A DNA stretch of 64,000 nt, taken from assembly GCF_004216535.1 (NCBI RefSeq), contig NZ_SGWX01000001.1, positions 3,038,001 through 3,102,000 on the forward strand, read 5' to 3'. Under the pieces are notes generated by a model. The model was not told the origin of the DNA and did no database searches. It saw only the letters and a program-made list of their open reading frames with translations. Both the position numbers and the translations under genes were made by a program. The DNA comes from Xylanimonas ulmi. Its GTDB lineage: Bacteria; Actinomycetota; Actinomycetes; Actinomycetales; Cellulomonadaceae. Positions 6,899 through 15,838 of this stretch are shown one piece after another. How positions within the stretch are numbered: position 1 is the first letter of the stretch; each line of letters begins with the position of its first letter.

Positions 6899-8596
6899 GA
6901 CCGACGGGCTCGGCGCCCGGCGGGCGCGTTGGGCCTGGGGGTCCGGAATCGGCAGGGACGCCAGCAGGCGGCGCGTGTACTCCTCGCGCGGCGCCCCGAG
7001 CACCTGCTCACCCGTGCCCTCCTCGACCAGCCGCCCGTGGTAGAGCACCGCGATGCGGTCGGCCAGCAGGTCCACCACGGCCAGGTCGTGCGAGACGAAC
7101 AGGCACGCGAACCCGAGCTCGCGCTGCAACTCGGCGAACAGGTCGAGCACGCGCGCCTGCACCGAGACGTCGAGCGCCGACGTCGGCTCGTCCGCGATCA
7201 ACAGCTCGGGGTCGAGCGCGAGCGCCCGGGCGAGCGAGGCGCGTTGGCGCTGCCCGCCCGACAGCTCGTGCGGGAACCGGTCGCCGTACGCGCGCGGGAG
7301 CTGCACGGCCTCCAGCAGCTCGTCGACGCGGGCACGCGCGGCCCCCGGCGAGGAGGCCCGCCCGTGCACCACGAGCGGCTCGGCCACACACTCGGCGATG
7401 GTCAGCAGCGGGTTGAACGACGTCGCCGGGTCCTGGAACACGAACCCGAGCCGCGGCCGGATGGCCTTGATCGCGCGCGCCTTGGCGCCACTCAGCTCCG
7501 CGCCGAGCACCGCCAGCGACCCGCCCGAGACGGGCTGCAGGCCGGCGATGGCGCGCGCGATGGTCGTCTTGCCCGACCCTGACTCGCCGACCAGCCCGAG
7601 CACCTCGCCCGGGCGGATGCGCAGCGAGACCCGGTCGACGGCGGTGAACGGCGGCTGGCGGAACCGGCCCGGGTAGGTGATGACCAGGTCGGTGGCCGCG
7701 ACCACCGGCTCGGCCGTCTCCCAGCCGTCGGCCCGCGCCGCCTCGCGCGCGACGGCTCGCGCGCGCCCCTCGCCGATGCGCGGCACGGCGCCGAGCAGGC
7801 TCTTGGTGTACGCGGCCTGCGGCGCCGCGAACAGCTCGTCCACGGGCGCCTGCTCGACGACCTTGCCCTCGTACATGACCGCGACGCGGTCGGCGAGGTC
7901 GGCGACGACGCCCATGTTGTGCGTGATGAGCACGATCGCCGCGCCGGTCTCGTCGCGCAGACGCCTCAGCAGGTCGAGGATCTCGGCCTGCACGGTGACG
8001 TCGAGCGCCGTCGTCGGCTCGTCGGCGACGATCAGCCCGGGCCCCAGCGCCAGGGCCATCGCGATGACGATGCGCTGCTTCTGCCCGCCCGAGAACTGGT
8101 GCGGGTAGTGGTCGACGCGCTGGGCGGGGTCCGGGATGCCGACCTGCCGCAACGCCTCGACCGCGCGCGCCCGCGCCTGGGCGCGGGACATGCGGGTGTG
8201 CGCCCGCAGCCCCTCGGCGATCTGCCAGCCCACCGTGTAGACGGGGTTGAGCGCCGTGGACGGCTCCTGGAACACCATGGCGACGTCGCGCCCGCGCACC
8301 TCGCGCAGCCGCGCGCCCGTCACGGCGACGACGTCGGTGCTCGCGCCCGGCGTCCCGTCGGCGCCGGGCTTCGCCGTCAGGACGACGGCGCCGCGCGTCG
8401 TGGCCGTCTCGGGCAGCAGGCCCAGGATGGTCTTGGCGGTCACGGTCTTGCCCGAGCCCGACTCGCCGACGATGGCCAGCACCTCGCCCGGCGTGACCTG
8501 CAGGTCGACGCCGTCGACGGCGCGCACGGGGCCGGCGTCGGTGGCGAAGGTGACGGCGAGGTCGGTGATCTCGACGACCGGGGGGTGGGGGGTCAT
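6893..8596 (-). CDS. Peptide ABC transporter, fused DppD-DppF ATPase
   Basis: 567 aa with two ATP-binding domains in one chain. Domain 1 (about 1-265) has GESGSGKTVTAK, the signature FSGGQKQR and VADEPTTALDV. Domain 2 (about 290-550) has GESGSGKTTIAR, LSGGQRQR and IADEPTSALDV. The linker includes the AAYTKSLLGAVPRIGEG segment typical of oligopeptide/dipeptide ATPases. Both nucleotide sites look intact, so this single protein can serve as the whole ATPase pair. Its ATG overlaps the stop of the permease gene by 4 bp. Di-/oligopeptides or nickel are possible substrates; the family does not decide which. Confidence 0.9.
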   Translation of the reverse strand: MTPHPPVVEITDLAVTFATDAGPVRAVDGVDLQVTPGEVLAIVGESGSGKTVTAKTILGLLPETATTRGAVVLTAKPGADGTPGASTDVVAVTGARLREVRGRDVAMVFQEPSTALNPVYTVGWQIAEGLRAHTRMSRAQARARAVEALRQVGIPDPAQRVDHYPHQFSGGQKQRIVIAMALALGPGLIVADEPTTALDVTVQAEILDLLRRLRDETGAAIVLITHNMGVVADLADRVAVMYEGKVVEQAPVDELFAAPQAAYTKSLLGAVPRIGEGRARAVAREAARADGWETAEPVVAATDLVITYPGRFRQPPFTAVDRVSLRIRPGEVLGLVGESGSGKTTIARAIAGLQPVSGGSLAVLGAELSGAKARAIKAIRPRLGFVFQDPATSFNPLLTIAECVAEPLVVHGRASSPGAARARVDELLEAVQLPRAYGDRFPHELSGGQRQRASLARALALDPELLIADEPTSALDVSVQARVLDLFAELQRELGFACLFVSHDLAVVDLLADRIAVLYHGRLVEEGTGEQVLGAPREEYTRRLLASLPIPDPQAQRARRAPSPSVG

Positions 8597-9669
8597 CGGT
8601 CGACCTCCGGGGTGGGTTCGAGGGGGTGGGTGGTTTCGACAGGCTCAACCACCGGGGGGTCGGCCACCGGGGGGTCGGCCACCGGGGGCTTGGCGCGCAC
8701 GCGCGAGCGCAGGCGCGGGTCGGCCAGGTCGTTGAGCGACTCGCCCACGAGCGTCATCCCCAGGGCGACGATGACGATGGCCACGCCCGGGAACACCGCC
8801 GTCCACCAGATGCCCGAGGTGACGTCGGCGATGGACCGCTGCAGGTCGTAGCCCCACTCGGCGGCCGCGGTCGGCTCGATGCCGAACCCGAGGAACCCCA
8901 GGCCGGCGAGCGTGAGGATGGCCTCGGACGCGTTGAGCGTGACGATGAGCGGCAGCGTGCGGGTCGAGTTGCGCAGCACGTGGCGCGTCATGATGCGGCG
9001 GTGGCCCGCTCCGATGACGCGCGCGGCGTCGACAAAGGCCTCGCCCTTGACGCGCAGCACCTCGGCGCGCACCACGCGCAGGTATTGCGGCACGAACACG
9101 ACCGTGATGGCCAGGGCGGTCGCGCCGACGCCGCCCCACAGGTTCGACTGGCCGCGCGAGATGACGATGGCGCCCAGGATCGCGAGCAGCAGCGACGGGA
9201 AGGAGTAGATCGCATCGGCGAGCAGCACCAGCACCCGGTCGAGCCAGCCGCCGAAGTACCCGGCGAGCAGGCCCAGCAGCACGCCGACCACGATCGAGGC
9301 GAGGATCGAGACGATCACCACGAGCAGCGCGGTGCGCGCGCCGAAGATGACGCGTGAGAGGACGTCGTACCCGCCCACGGTGGTGCCGAGCAGATGCGCC
9401 GACGACGGCGCCTGCTGGGCGCCGAACGCGACGCCGTCGCTGCGCAGCTGGCTCTGCCCGTAGGGCGCGAGCAGCGGCGCGAGCGCCGCGACCAGCACGA
9501 ACAGCCCCGTGAGCACGAGCCCGGCGACCAGCATGCCGCGTTGGAGCCCGACGCTCTGGCGCACCTGACGCACGACGGGCGCCCGGCGCAGCCGCGGCCA
9601 CCGGCCGCCGTCGTGCGCGGGCGCGGCGCCGGTGACGGCGACGGGCCCGGAGGAGGCGACCTCGACCAT
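8593..9669 (-). CDS. Peptide ABC transporter permease (DppC-like)
   Basis: 358 aa. A cytoplasmic N-terminal stretch is followed by a first helix (MLVAGLVLTGLFVLVAAL), a loop, and the permease core with the EAA-type segment EAFVDAARVIGAGHRRIMTRHVLRN. About five more helices include ILTLAGLGFLGFGIEP, which is typical of DppC/OppC. The C-terminal tail is unusual: PPVADPPVADPPVVEPVETT is encoded by a dispersed extragenic repeat and a short tandem duplication (8629-8690). It follows the DppB-like gene by 1 bp and overlaps the ATPase gene by 4 bp. Confidence 0.9.
   Translation of the reverse strand: MVEVASSGPVAVTGAAPAHDGGRWPRLRRAPVVRQVRQSVGLQRGMLVAGLVLTGLFVLVAALAPLLAPYGQSQLRSDGVAFGAQQAPSSAHLLGTTVGGYDVLSRVIFGARTALLVVIVSILASIVVGVLLGLLAGYFGGWLDRVLVLLADAIYSFPSLLLAILGAIVISRGQSNLWGGVGATALAITVVFVPQYLRVVRAEVLRVKGEAFVDAARVIGAGHRRIMTRHVLRNSTRTLPLIVTLNASEAILTLAGLGFLGFGIEPTAAAEWGYDLQRSIADVTSGIWWTAVFPGVAIVIVALGMTLVGESLNDLADPRLRSRVRAKPPVADPPVADPPVVEPVETTHPLEPTPEVDR
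8629..8690. repeat. Dispersed repeat copy inside the 3' end of a permease gene, locus B
   Basis: A near-complete copy of the dispersed repeat (8629-8655) is followed by two tandem GGTCGGCCACCGGG units. All of it is translated in the minus-strand permease gene, giving a Pro/Val-rich tail. Confidence 0.75.
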
Positions 9670-9670
9670 G

Positions 9671-10714
9671 TCAGTACCTCACTCTCGGGTCGACGAACGC
9701 CGCGATGACGTCGACCAGGAAGTTGGTCACCGCGACGACCACGGCGATGAGCGCGACGATGCCCTGCACGGCGACGAAGTCGCGCGCCTTGAGGTACTCG
9801 GCGAGCTGGAAGCCCAGCCCGCGCCACTCGAACGTCGTCTCGGTCAGCACGGCGCCCACCAGCAGCAGCGCGACCTGCAGCCCGATCACGGTGATGACGG
9901 GGATGAGCGCGGGCCGCCACGCGTGCGCCGTCACGAGGCGCCGCTCGCGCACGCCGCGCGAGCGGGCCGCGTCGACATACTCGCGCCCGAGCGTGCCGAT
10001 CATGTTGGTGCGCACCAGGCGCAGGAACACCCCGGCGGTCAGCAGGCCGAGCGCGGTCGCGGGCAGCGCGGCGTGCGTCAGCACGTCGCCCACCACCTGC
10101 GGGTCGCCGGTGCGCAACGCGTCGATGAGCATGAAGCCCGAGGCCGCGTCGGCCTTGCGCATGGCGATCTCGCCGCTGGTGGACACGCGGCCCGCGACGG
10201 GGAACCACCCGAGCCCGACGGCGAAGACCAGCTTGAGCAGCAGGCCCGCGAAGAACACGGGCGTGGCGTAGGCGAGGATCGCCAGCACCCGCAACACGGC
10301 GTCGGGCCAGCGGTCGCGGAAGTACGCGGCCACCATGCCGAGCGGGATGCCCAGCACGAGCGCGACGACGACGGCGTACGCGGTCAGCTCCAAGGTCGCG
10401 GCGCCGTAGGTGGTCAGCACCTCGGTCACGGGCCGGTGGTCGGACAGGGTGGTGCCGAAGTCGCCACGCGCGATCCCCGCGAGGTACTCGCCGTACTGGG
10501 CGAGGATGGGCCGGTCGAACCCGGCCTCGTGGATGCGCTCGGCGAGCTGTGCGGGCGTCAGACGGCCGCCGAGGGCGGCCGTGATGGGGTCACCGGTGGC
10601 GCGCATGAGCGCGAACACCGTGGTGACCAGGATGAACACTGTCGGGATGATCAGCAGGAAGCGCACCAGGACGTAGCGTCCCAGTGCGCCTCCTGCCGTG
10701 GAGCCGCGAGCCAC
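9671..10714 (-). CDS. Peptide ABC transporter permease (DppB-like)
   Basis: 347 aa. The N-terminus GRYVLVRFLLIIPTVFILVTTVFALMR is the signature first helix of DppB/OppB permeases, followed by the conserved TGDPI. The core has the EAA-type loop EYVDAARSRGVRERRLVTAHAWRPALIPVIT and ends with VDVIAAFVDPRVRY, as is usual for this subunit. About six helices are predicted. It lies 10 bp downstream of the binding-protein gene and 1 bp from the DppC-like gene, so the four-gene set is one operon. Confidence 0.92.
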   Translation of the reverse strand: MARGSTAGGALGRYVLVRFLLIIPTVFILVTTVFALMRATGDPITAALGGRLTPAQLAERIHEAGFDRPILAQYGEYLAGIARGDFGTTLSDHRPVTEVLTTYGAATLELTAYAVVVALVLGIPLGMVAAYFRDRWPDAVLRVLAILAYATPVFFAGLLLKLVFAVGLGWFPVAGRVSTSGEIAMRKADAASGFMLIDALRTGDPQVVGDVLTHAALPATALGLLTAGVFLRLVRTNMIGTLGREYVDAARSRGVRERRLVTAHAWRPALIPVITVIGLQVALLLVGAVLTETTFEWRGLGFQLAEYLKARDFVAVQGIVALIAVVVAVTNFLVDVIAAFVDPRVRY

Positions 10715-10724
10715 GAGAAGGACG

Positions 10725-12362
10725 TCAGCCCTTGGCGAGCGCGCCGTAGCGGAACTTGAACGACGCGTCGAGCGTCTTGTCGGCGCCCGTCACATCGGCG
10801 CCGACGACGGCGGTCTGCGCGCCCTGCAGGTACGGCACGGTCGACAGGTCGGCCGCGACGGCGTCCTGGATCTGCTCGATGAGCGCGGTGCGCTCGGCCG
10901 GGTCGGTGGCCACACCCTGCTCGTGGATCAGGCCGTCGACGGTCGGGTTGTCGTAGTGGTTGCCGAGGAAGTTCTCCTTGAGGAAGAACGGCGTCAGGTA
11001 GTTGTCGGCGTCCGAGTAGTCCGGGAACCAGCCGAGCTGGTAGGCCGGGTAGACGTCGCTCGTGCGGTCCTTGGAGTACTGCACCCACTCGGTGGTCTGC
11101 AGGTCGACCGTGAACAGGCCGTCGGCCTCCAACTGGTCCTTGATCTGGGCGTACTCGTCGCCCGACGACGGCCCGTAGTGGTCGTTGGAGTACTGCAGGC
11201 TGAGCTGGACCGGGGTCGTGACCCCGGCGTCCGCGAGGGCCTGCTTGGCCTTGTCGACCGAGGGGCCGCCCTCGCCGTCGCCGTACAGCTCCTTGAGCGA
11301 CTGCGTGGCGCCGGTCAGGCCGTCGGGCACGTAGGAGTACAGCGGCGTGTAGGTGCCCTTGTAGACCTGCTCGGAGATCGCCTCGCGGTCGATGAGGTCG
11401 GCGACGGCCTGGCGGACCGCGAGCGCCTTGGCCGGGTCGGCCTCGGCGGTCTGGGCGCCGTACGGCTGGGTGTCGAAGTTGAACGTGATGTAGCGGATCT
11501 CGCCGCCGGGGCCGTTGACGACCTTGACGGCGTCGTTGGTCTCCAGGTCGGCGATGTCGGTCGCCGACAGCGACCGCCAGGCGACGTCGATGTTGCCCTG
11601 CTCGACCTCGAGCTTGAGGTTCGAGGAGTCGGCGTAGTACTTGACGTTGACCTCGGCCGTCGCGGGGGCGCCGAGCAGGCCCTGGTAGCCGTCATACGCC
11701 TCGTAGCTGATGAGCTCGTTCTGCGCGTAGGAGGTGATCGTGTACGGGCCGGCGAACGCGTCGCCGTCGACGATGGTCTGGTCGGGCGTGACGGCGTCGG
11801 GCGAGAAGACCTCCTCGTCGACGATGGGGCCGACCGGCGAGGACAGCACCTGCGGGAACGTCTGGTCGTTCTCGGACTTGAGGTGGAAGACGACGGTGGT
11901 GTCGTCGACCGCCTCGGTCGAGTCCAGGTTCCACAGCAGCGACGACGGGCCGTCGGCGGCGGCGATCGCGATCTGGCGGTCGAACGTGAACTTGACGTCC
12001 GACGCCGTCAGGTCGTGGCCGTTGGCCCACTTGAGGCCCGGCTTGAGCGTGACGGTGTACTCGGTCGGCGCGGTGAACTCGGCCGACTCGGCGATGTCGG
12101 GCTGGACGTCCGGGCTGCCGTAGGGCGTGTTGAGCAGGAAGGGGAACACCTGGTTCATGACGGCGAACGAGCCGTTGTCGTAGGACCCGGCCGGGTCGAG
12201 CGACGTGACCTTGTCCGTGGTGCCGATGGTGAGCGAGTCGGCGCCGCCCGCGGCGCCGGTGTCGCCGTCGCCTGCGCCGCATCCGGCCAGCGCCAGCGCG
12301 ATGGCCGTGACACCGGCCCCGGCCGCCAACGACCTTGCCCTCGGCGTGCGGATTCTCGTCAT
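10725..12362 (-). CDS. Peptide ABC transporter substrate-binding lipoprotein
   Basis: 545 aa. The signal peptide ends in the lipobox LALAGCG (Cys about 29), so the protein is a membrane-tethered binding protein. The body is solute-binding family 5 (DppA/OppA): DSLTIGTTDKVTSLDPAGSYD near the start, PTEYTVTLKPGLKWANGHDLTASDVKFTFDR, and ALAVRQAVADLIDREAISEQV. It is first in the operon with a GAGAGGGG ribosome site, as expected for a subunit needed in excess. It should capture oligopeptides or similar ligands; specificity is not readable. Confidence 0.92.
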   Translation of the reverse strand: MTRIRTPRARSLAAGAGVTAIALALAGCGAGDGDTGAAGGADSLTIGTTDKVTSLDPAGSYDNGSFAVMNQVFPFLLNTPYGSPDVQPDIAESAEFTAPTEYTVTLKPGLKWANGHDLTASDVKFTFDRQIAIAAADGPSSLLWNLDSTEAVDDTTVVFHLKSENDQTFPQVLSSPVGPIVDEEVFSPDAVTPDQTIVDGDAFAGPYTITSYAQNELISYEAYDGYQGLLGAPATAEVNVKYYADSSNLKLEVEQGNIDVAWRSLSATDIADLETNDAVKVVNGPGGEIRYITFNFDTQPYGAQTAEADPAKALAVRQAVADLIDREAISEQVYKGTYTPLYSYVPDGLTGATQSLKELYGDGEGGPSVDKAKQALADAGVTTPVQLSLQYSNDHYGPSSGDEYAQIKDQLEADGLFTVDLQTTEWVQYSKDRTSDVYPAYQLGWFPDYSDADNYLTPFFLKENFLGNHYDNPTVDGLIHEQGVATDPAERTALIEQIQDAVAADLSTVPYLQGAQTAVVGADVTGADKTLDASFKFRYGALAKG

Positions 12363-12529
12363 GGTCTATCCCCTCTCGACTGCCGCGGCTCTCCCCCGCG
12401 GTGCCGCAGTCCTAGCACAGCCGATGACCTGTTGTGTTAACGCTCTGGGCAACTGTGATGACACCGTGATGGTCACCTGGACACGCCAGGGCCCCATGCC
12501 GGGCGTCGCCCCGACCTAGACTGCGATCC
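12363..12529. other. Divergent promoter region, peptide operon / flippase-like gene
   Basis: A 167-bp region between two divergent starts that must hold both promoters. It has a locally AT-richer segment (GTTGTGTTAAC near 12431-12441), but I cannot assign convincing -35/-10 pairs or an operator. Confidence 0.4.
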
Positions 12530-15148
12530 ATGCCCGAGACGGTTCCCCCCGGTGCGTCCGCGAGCCCTTCGGGTCCGCAGACCGCCGCCCTGCGAGCCGT
12601 CCTGTTCGACGACGCGACGCCCGCCGACACCGACTTCGTCCGCGTTGTCGACACGCCCGAGCAGCGGGTGCGCCACCCGTCCGACGCCCTGGGGATGATC
12701 GCCTCGGCCCTGGGCATCGCGCTGGTGCTCGTGCTGTCGGTCATCGCTCACGGCACCACCGCGGGCGTCACCCAGGACGTGCGCGGCTTCGCGAGCCTGC
12801 TGGGCGAGATCCTCGTCGTGCCGGTCAACGTGCTCGAGGGCCTGGTCACGATCGTGCTGCCGATCGCGGTGCTCATCGAGCTCGGCGTGCGCCGGTTGGG
12901 GCGGCAGGTGGTCGAGTCGATCACCGCGGCCGCCTGCGGCATGGTGCTGGGCGTGGTGACGCTGCTGCTGGTGCGCCACCTGGGCACGCCCGACTTCGTG
13001 CGCGGGCTGTCGGTGCTCGACGCGGGCCAGTGGCGCCTGACCATCCCGGCCTACGTCTCGGCCGTGGCGGCGCTGCTGACCGTCGCCGGCCCGCGCACCC
13101 GCCGGCGCACCGTGCGCTGGTCGTGGAACATGCTGACCTTCGCGCTGCTCGTCGTGCTCATCACCGCCAAGGTGTCGCTCCCTGGGGTGCTGCTGTCGCT
13201 CCTGCTGGGGCGGCTGGCGGGCCAGGCGGTGCAGTGGGTGTCCGGCGTGCGCTCCGAGCGCGCGTACGGCCCGACCCTGGTCCAGGCCGTGCGTCGTGCC
13301 GGGTTCCGCCCGACGGCGCTGGTGCGGGTGCGCGACCTGGGCGCGGCCTCGGGCGTCGACGACCTCACGCGCGTCGGCGACGCCGCGGCCGTCACACGCT
13401 CCTCCGACCCCGCCGCCGTCGCGCTCGCGCGGGCGAGCGACAACCGCGTCTACGCGATGCTCGCCGACGACGGCGCGCGCTACGACGTCGTCGTGCTCGA
13501 CGGCGACCGGCAGGTCGTGGGCTTCGTGACGCGCCTGTGGCAGGCGCTGCGCATGCGCGGGCTTGAGGGCCGCGCGGCCATCTCGCTCAAGTCGGTCGCG
13601 GAGCGCACCGCGCTGCTGTCGTACGCCGCGGCCGGCGCCGGGGTGCGCACGCCGCGCCTGCTGGGCATCGGCATGGCCGACGACTCGGCGGCGCTCGTGC
13701 TCGAGCACGCGCGCGGCGCGGTCTCGCTGCGCGACCTGCCCGCCCACGACCTGGACGGCACGCACGGCGACACCGTGCTCGCCGAGGCGTGGGCGCAGCT
13801 CCTGCGGGCGCACGCCGCAGGACTGACGCACCACCAGCTCACGGCCGACGTGCTGCTGGTTCAGCACGACGAGGAGCCCGGCACGCGTGAGCGTCCGCAC
13901 CCGGCCGAGGACGGCAAGGGCGCGCCCCGCGTGTGGATCACCGGCTGGGAGCAGGGCGAGATCGCCTCCTCGACGCTCACGCGCCGCCTCGACTTGACCC
14001 AGCTGCTCGCACTGCTCGCGCTGCGCGTGGGCCCGCGCCGCGCGGTCGCCTCAGCCGTGCGGGCGCTGCCCGCGGCGGATATGGGCGCCATCGGCCCGCT
14101 GCTGCAGACCGTGGCGCTGCCCACCGACACGCGCATCGAGGTGCGCCGCTCCAAGGGGCTGATCGACGAGCTGCGCACCGCGCTGGTCGAGCGCCTGCCC
14201 GAGGCGAGCGTGCAGCCGGTGCGCCTGACGCGCGTCGGCGCCCGCACGGTGATCACGCTCGCGCTGACGATCGTCGCGGTCTCGGTCATCGTGACCACCA
14301 TCAACTTCCAGCAGATCCGCGACGCGGTCATGGAGGCGAACCCCTGGTGGGTCGCGGCGTCGTTCGCCTTCGGCGGCATCACCTGGTTCGGCGCCGCCCT
14401 GACGCTCGCGGCCTTCACCCCGGGGCGCCTGTCGATCTTCAAGGCCACCCTCGCCCAGATGGCGGGCTCGTTCGTGGCCCTGGCCACGCCCGCGGGCATC
14501 GGGCCGGCCGCGCTCAACATGCGCTTCCTGAGCCGCAAGGGCGTCTCGACGCCCATGGCCGTGGCGACCGTGGCCCTCATGCAGTTCTCGCAGATCGTGG
14601 TCACGGTGCTGCTGCTGGTCGTGCTGTCGCTGACCACCGGGTCGGGCGCCCTCGTCGAGCTGCCCTCGACCACGATCCTCATGGCGATCGTGATCACCGC
14701 CGTCATCATCGTGGCGCTGCTGTTGGTGCCCGGCATCCGGCGCTGGGCGTGGGGCAAGGCGCGGCCCACGCTCGAACAGCTGTGGCCGCGCCTGTCGCAG
14801 ATGCTCGGGCAGCCCACGCGCCTGACGCTCGGCCTGGGCGGCAACGTCGTCATGACGATGGGCTACGTGCTCGCGTTCGACGCCGCGCTGCGGGCCTTCA
14901 GCCATCAGCTCGGCGTCGTGGACGTCGCCGTCATCTACCTGGTCGGCAACACGCTCGGCGCGCTCATCCCGACCCCGGGCGGCGTCGGCGGCGTCGAGGG
15001 CGCGCTCATCGCGGGCCTGACGACCGCAGGCCTGACGGGTGGGATCGCGTTCTCGGTCACGCTGCTGTTCCGCGTGGTGACGTACTGGATCCGCGTGCCG
15101 ATCGGCTGGGTCGCGATGCGCTACCTGGAGTCGAAGGACGAGCTGTAG
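12530..15148 (+). CDS. Flippase-like (UPF0104/LPG synthase TM) protein with kinase-like middle
   Basis: 872 aa in three parts. Residues about 55-230 hold roughly six membrane helices. Residues about 255-530 are soluble and read as a degenerate aminoglycoside/lipopolysaccharide-kinase-like domain (AISLKSVAERTALLSYAAAGAGVRTPRLLG, then ALVLEHARGAVSLRDLP, then LLRAHAAGLTHHQLTADVLL, where a catalytic HGDLHxxN would be expected). Residues about 570-865 are the lysylphosphatidylglycerol-synthase membrane domain (ALATPAGIGPAALNMRFL and PTPGGVGGVEGALIAGL). There is no LPG-synthase catalytic domain, so lipid or glycolipid transport is more likely than lysyl transfer. A 14-bp stem terminator follows. 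The substrate is unknown. Confidence 0.8.
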   Translation: MPETVPPGASASPSGPQTAALRAVLFDDATPADTDFVRVVDTPEQRVRHPSDALGMIASALGIALVLVLSVIAHGTTAGVTQDVRGFASLLGEILVVPVNVLEGLVTIVLPIAVLIELGVRRLGRQVVESITAAACGMVLGVVTLLLVRHLGTPDFVRGLSVLDAGQWRLTIPAYVSAVAALLTVAGPRTRRRTVRWSWNMLTFALLVVLITAKVSLPGVLLSLLLGRLAGQAVQWVSGVRSERAYGPTLVQAVRRAGFRPTALVRVRDLGAASGVDDLTRVGDAAAVTRSSDPAAVALARASDNRVYAMLADDGARYDVVVLDGDRQVVGFVTRLWQALRMRGLEGRAAISLKSVAERTALLSYAAAGAGVRTPRLLGIGMADDSAALVLEHARGAVSLRDLPAHDLDGTHGDTVLAEAWAQLLRAHAAGLTHHQLTADVLLVQHDEEPGTRERPHPAEDGKGAPRVWITGWEQGEIASSTLTRRLDLTQLLALLALRVGPRRAVASAVRALPAADMGAIGPLLQTVALPTDTRIEVRRSKGLIDELRTALVERLPEASVQPVRLTRVGARTVITLALTIVAVSVIVTTINFQQIRDAVMEANPWWVAASFAFGGITWFGAALTLAAFTPGRLSIFKATLAQMAGSFVALATPAGIGPAALNMRFLSRKGVSTPMAVATVALMQFSQIVVTVLLLVVLSLTTGSGALVELPSTTILMAIVITAVIIVALLLVPGIRRWAWGKARPTLEQLWPRLSQMLGQPTRLTLGLGGNVVMTMGYVLAFDAALRAFSHQLGVVDVAVIYLVGNTLGALIPTPGGVGGVEGALIAGLTTAGLTGGIAFSVTLLFRVVTYWIRVPIGWVAMRYLESKDEL

Positions 15149-15187
15149 CCGCGCGCCGTCTGGCCGCGCACAGCCGCGCACAGTCTT

Positions 15188-15218
15188 CGGGGCGGGCAGG
15201 CAGCGCCTGCCCGCCCCG
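15188..15218. terminator. Bidirectional hairpin terminator
   Basis: A perfect 14-bp GC stem (15188-15201 with 15205-15218; arm CGGGGCGGGCAGGC) with a 3-nt loop sits between the convergent flippase-like gene and the HU gene, so it can stop transcription from both sides. There is no long T run, which is normal in high-GC actinobacteria. Confidence 0.85.
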
Positions 15219-15250
15219 CGGACCTGACCGCCTCGTGCGAGGCGGACGGC

Positions 15251-15535
15251 TCACTCGCCGGTGACGGCCTTCTTCAGCACCGAGCCGGCCGAGACCTTCA
15301 CGCCGAAGCCGGCGGGAATCTGGATCTCCTCGCCCGTGCGCGGGTTGCGGCCCGTGCGCGCGGCGCGCTCGACGCGCTCGACGGCGAGCAGACCCGTGAT
15401 CTTGACGGCCTCGCCCTTGCTGAGCGACTCGACCAGCACCTCCTGGAACGCGTTGAGGGCGTCCTCGGCCTGAGTCTTGGTGAGCTCAGACTTGGCAGCG
15501 ATCGCCGAGACGAGCTCGGACTTGTTGAGCGACAT
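15251..15535 (-). CDS. HU-family nucleoid DNA-binding protein
   Basis: 94 aa, standard HU length, without the Lys/Ala-rich tail of the long mycobacterial-type HupB. It starts MSLNKSELVSAIAAKSELTK and carries the DNA-wrapping arm with the family signature (GRNPRTGEEIQIPAG). It should bind as a dimer, bending DNA non-specifically. A GGAAGGG-type ribosome site lies just upstream of the ATG. It is monocistronic, ends at a shared hairpin, and its promoter lies in the 300-bp gap before the metallopeptidase gene. Confidence 0.95.
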   Translation of the reverse strand: MSLNKSELVSAIAAKSELTKTQAEDALNAFQEVLVESLSKGEAVKITGLLAVERVERAARTGRNPRTGEEIQIPAGFGVKVSAGSVLKKAVTGE

Positions 15536-15838
15536 GCGGTTCCCTTCCTCTGTTCACGCCGCACGGCGGTTGCCTGTGGGCGTCACGTTCGGGCCTCCCA
15601 CGGCCACATCAGGCCGGGAGACTGGGAACACACTAGGGAACAGCAGCCGAAATCCGCGACTTCTCGCCGTTGTGTCGGGCTGTGCGTGCCGCGTGTTGCG
15701 CCACGCGCCGTCGTCGGCCCGCGGCGCGCCGTCGCCGACTCGCCGCGCGGGTGGCCACACCGTGCGCGACGATGTGCCCAATTCGGCCCCACCTCGGGGC
15801 CACCATCCGGACAGGTCAGCGCGCACAGGGAGGTCGCA
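15536..15838. other. Gap holding the HU promoter and metallopeptidase upstream region
   Basis: About 300 bp of divergent upstream sequence. I see no second gene: open frames here have composition unlike genes and no ribosome sites. The sequence is rich in CGCG steps. AGGGAGG at 15827-15833 is the ribosome site for the next gene. I could not fix promoter boxes with confidence. Confidence 0.5.
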
